Part shown: in pieces, positions 6,162 to 6,943 of the stretch | Layout: every line of letters begins with the position of its first letter | Position numbering within the stretch: the first letter of the stretch is position 1 | Source: Alphaproteobacteria bacterium | GTDB taxonomy: Bacteria; Pseudomonadota; Alphaproteobacteria; SP197 | NCBI GenBank assembly: GCA_022822575.1 | Contig: JAJEBJ010000136.1 | Coordinates: 1 to 6,943, forward strand | Reading direction: 5' to 3' | Length of the DNA stretch: 6,943 nucleotides | Position numbers and translations under genes: made by a program | The notes under the pieces: model-generated | Told to the model about the DNA's origin: nothing | Databases searched by the model: none | Seen by the model: only the letters and a program-made list of their open reading frames with translations

Positions 6162-6698
6162 TCAGGATTCGGCAGCATCGTACTCACGGTGGAAGTGGAA
6201 CGACAGGAGATAGGCGATGGTGTTGGCAAGGTCTCTCGCCGCCTTGCGCGCCGTATCCTGCCGCGCCACCTGGGAGGAGTATTCCGAGACGACGACATCG
6301 TGACTGCCGGTGGAGCGTGCCGTCGACTGGTAGAGCACCTCTCCGTTCTCGATGTCACGCAGCGTGAACGTCGCCGTCATGACCAGATTGGACCGGGTCA
6401 CGGTGTTGGAGCTCTCGATGATCAGAGGCGTGAAACGTCGTGTGAAGGTGACATCGAGAACGAAGCTCGGGGACTGCTGGCCATTGCCCGCGGAGAACCG
6501 GTCGATGAGCTCGTTGCGCATGATCTGGCCGAGACGGCGGTTCCGGCCATCACCGATGCGATTGACCTGGATCGCCGCCAGCATCGCCTGGACCGATGGC
6601 GCGTTTTCGCGCTCGGCCAGGAGTGGCTCGAAGCCACAGGCCGGGATGAGGGCCGCCACCGGCAAACACGCGAGAAATCTGCGGCGAGAGGAGTCCAT
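6162..6698 (-). CDS. lptE: LPS-assembly lipoprotein LptE
   Basis: LptE is the outer-membrane lipoprotein that plugs the LptD barrel and helps insert lipopolysaccharide in the outer leaflet. The 178-residue protein starts with a lipoprotein signal: basic SSRRR (3-7), a short hydrophobic stretch, and the lipobox IPAC with Cys21 as lipidated residue, then GFEPLLA, a typical mature start for this family. The mature domain alternates strands and helices, with FVLDVTFTRRFTP and VMTATFTLRD visible. An RRRFLA sequence near the N-terminus resembles a twin-arginine motif, although the family normally uses Sec. The ATG at 6698 lies 4 bp after the leuS stop (TGACAGTATG) with no obvious Shine-Dalgarno, so translation probably depends on coupling to leuS. 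The family call relies on the lipobox, size and the leuS-lptE-holA order. Confidence 0.88.
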   Translation of the reverse strand: MDSSRRRFLACLPVAALIPACGFEPLLAERENAPSVQAMLAAIQVNRIGDGRNRRLGQIMRNELIDRFSAGNGQQSPSFVLDVTFTRRFTPLIIESSNTVTRSNLVMTATFTLRDIENGEVLYQSTARSTGSHDVVVSEYSSQVARQDTARKAARDLANTIAYLLSFHFHREYDAAES

Positions 6699-6702
6699 AC
6701 TG

Positions 6703-6943
6703 TCAGACCACGATGTTGACGACGCGGTTGGGGACCACGATCACCTTGCGGATGGGCCGGTCGCCAATGGCTCGCCTGACATTGTCCTCGCCAAGCGCGG
6801 CCGATTCGACATTGTCATTGACCGCATCCCGCGGCATGTCGAGCCGTGCCCTCAGCCTGCCGTTGACCTGGACAGGAATGGTCACCGTTTCCGTGGTGGC
6901 GAGAACCGAATCCGCCTCGGGCCAGGGCGTGTCGGCAATGAGG
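6703..6943 (-). CDS. leuS: leucine--tRNA ligase, C-terminal end (partial)
   Basis: Only the last 79 codons are inside the window; the gene continues beyond base 6943. LeuRS charges tRNA-Leu in the cytoplasm. The visible part is the end of the anticodon-binding region (ADTPWPEAD) and the small C-terminal domain that contacts the tRNA elbow: TVTIPVQVNGRLRARLDMP, then the helix-like AALGEDNVRRAI, and the ending KVIVVPNRVVNIVV, which is near the family consensus. The stop TGA is at 6705-6703. It is the first visible gene of the minus-strand operon and runs into lptE with a 4-bp gap. The GTG at 6885 is an internal valine codon, not a start. Confidence 0.95.
   Translation of the reverse strand, partial: LIADTPWPEADSVLATTETVTIPVQVNGRLRARLDMPRDAVNDNVESAALGEDNVRRAIGDRPIRKVIVVPNRVVNIVV

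Noticed and set aside
6123..6719. A 198-codon plus-strand open frame opposite lptE
   Set aside because: It overlaps a lipoprotein gene with a clear lipobox and operon context. The plus-strand translation is Arg/Asp/His-rich and lacks any family signature.

Overview
The window is GC-rich (about 64% by eye, with strongly GC-biased third codon positions) and looks like chromosomal DNA of an alphaproteobacterium. The best taxonomic evidence is the right half, where leuS, lptE and holA lie in that order on the minus strand, a housekeeping arrangement common in Proteobacteria. The alphaproteobacterial assignment rests on protein style (the short LptE and the HolA N-terminus) and is an inference. 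I saw no RNA genes, CRISPR arrays, insertion sequences or phage genes.

Left half, plus strand (1-3810): the 3' end of an unidentified gene (1-237) is followed by a 241-bp gap with a weak hairpin and a possible promoter. Next is a complete formylglycine-type sulfatase of the arylsulfatase/phosphonate monoester hydrolase branch (479-2125). A 359-bp spacer with no convincing gene precedes a complete class III PLP aminotransferase (2485-3810). That enzyme closely resembles the beta-phenylalanine aminotransferase of Variovorax paradoxus, so beta-amino acids are its likely substrates.

Right half, minus strand, read from 6943 down to 3827: the C-terminal 79 codons of leucyl-tRNA synthetase, the LPS-assembly lipoprotein gene lptE, the DNA polymerase III delta subunit gene holA, and an M20 metallopeptidase/deacylase whose start codon shares one base with the holA stop (TGATG). 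The spacing (4 bp, about 41 bp, 1-bp overlap) suggests one transcript. The M20 gene is the unusual member: a catabolic-looking amidase translationally coupled to a replication gene.

The aminotransferase and M20 genes converge, with only 16 bp between stop codons. A plausible but unproven reading is that the plus-strand genes and the M20 hydrolase are accessory catabolic functions placed beside a core operon. The M20 enzyme could release an amino acid from an N-acyl or peptide-like precursor, the aminotransferase could deaminate a beta-amino acid, and the sulfatase could remove a sulfate (or phosphonate/phosphate) ester from a small intracellular substrate. Nothing in the sequence shows that the three share a substrate.
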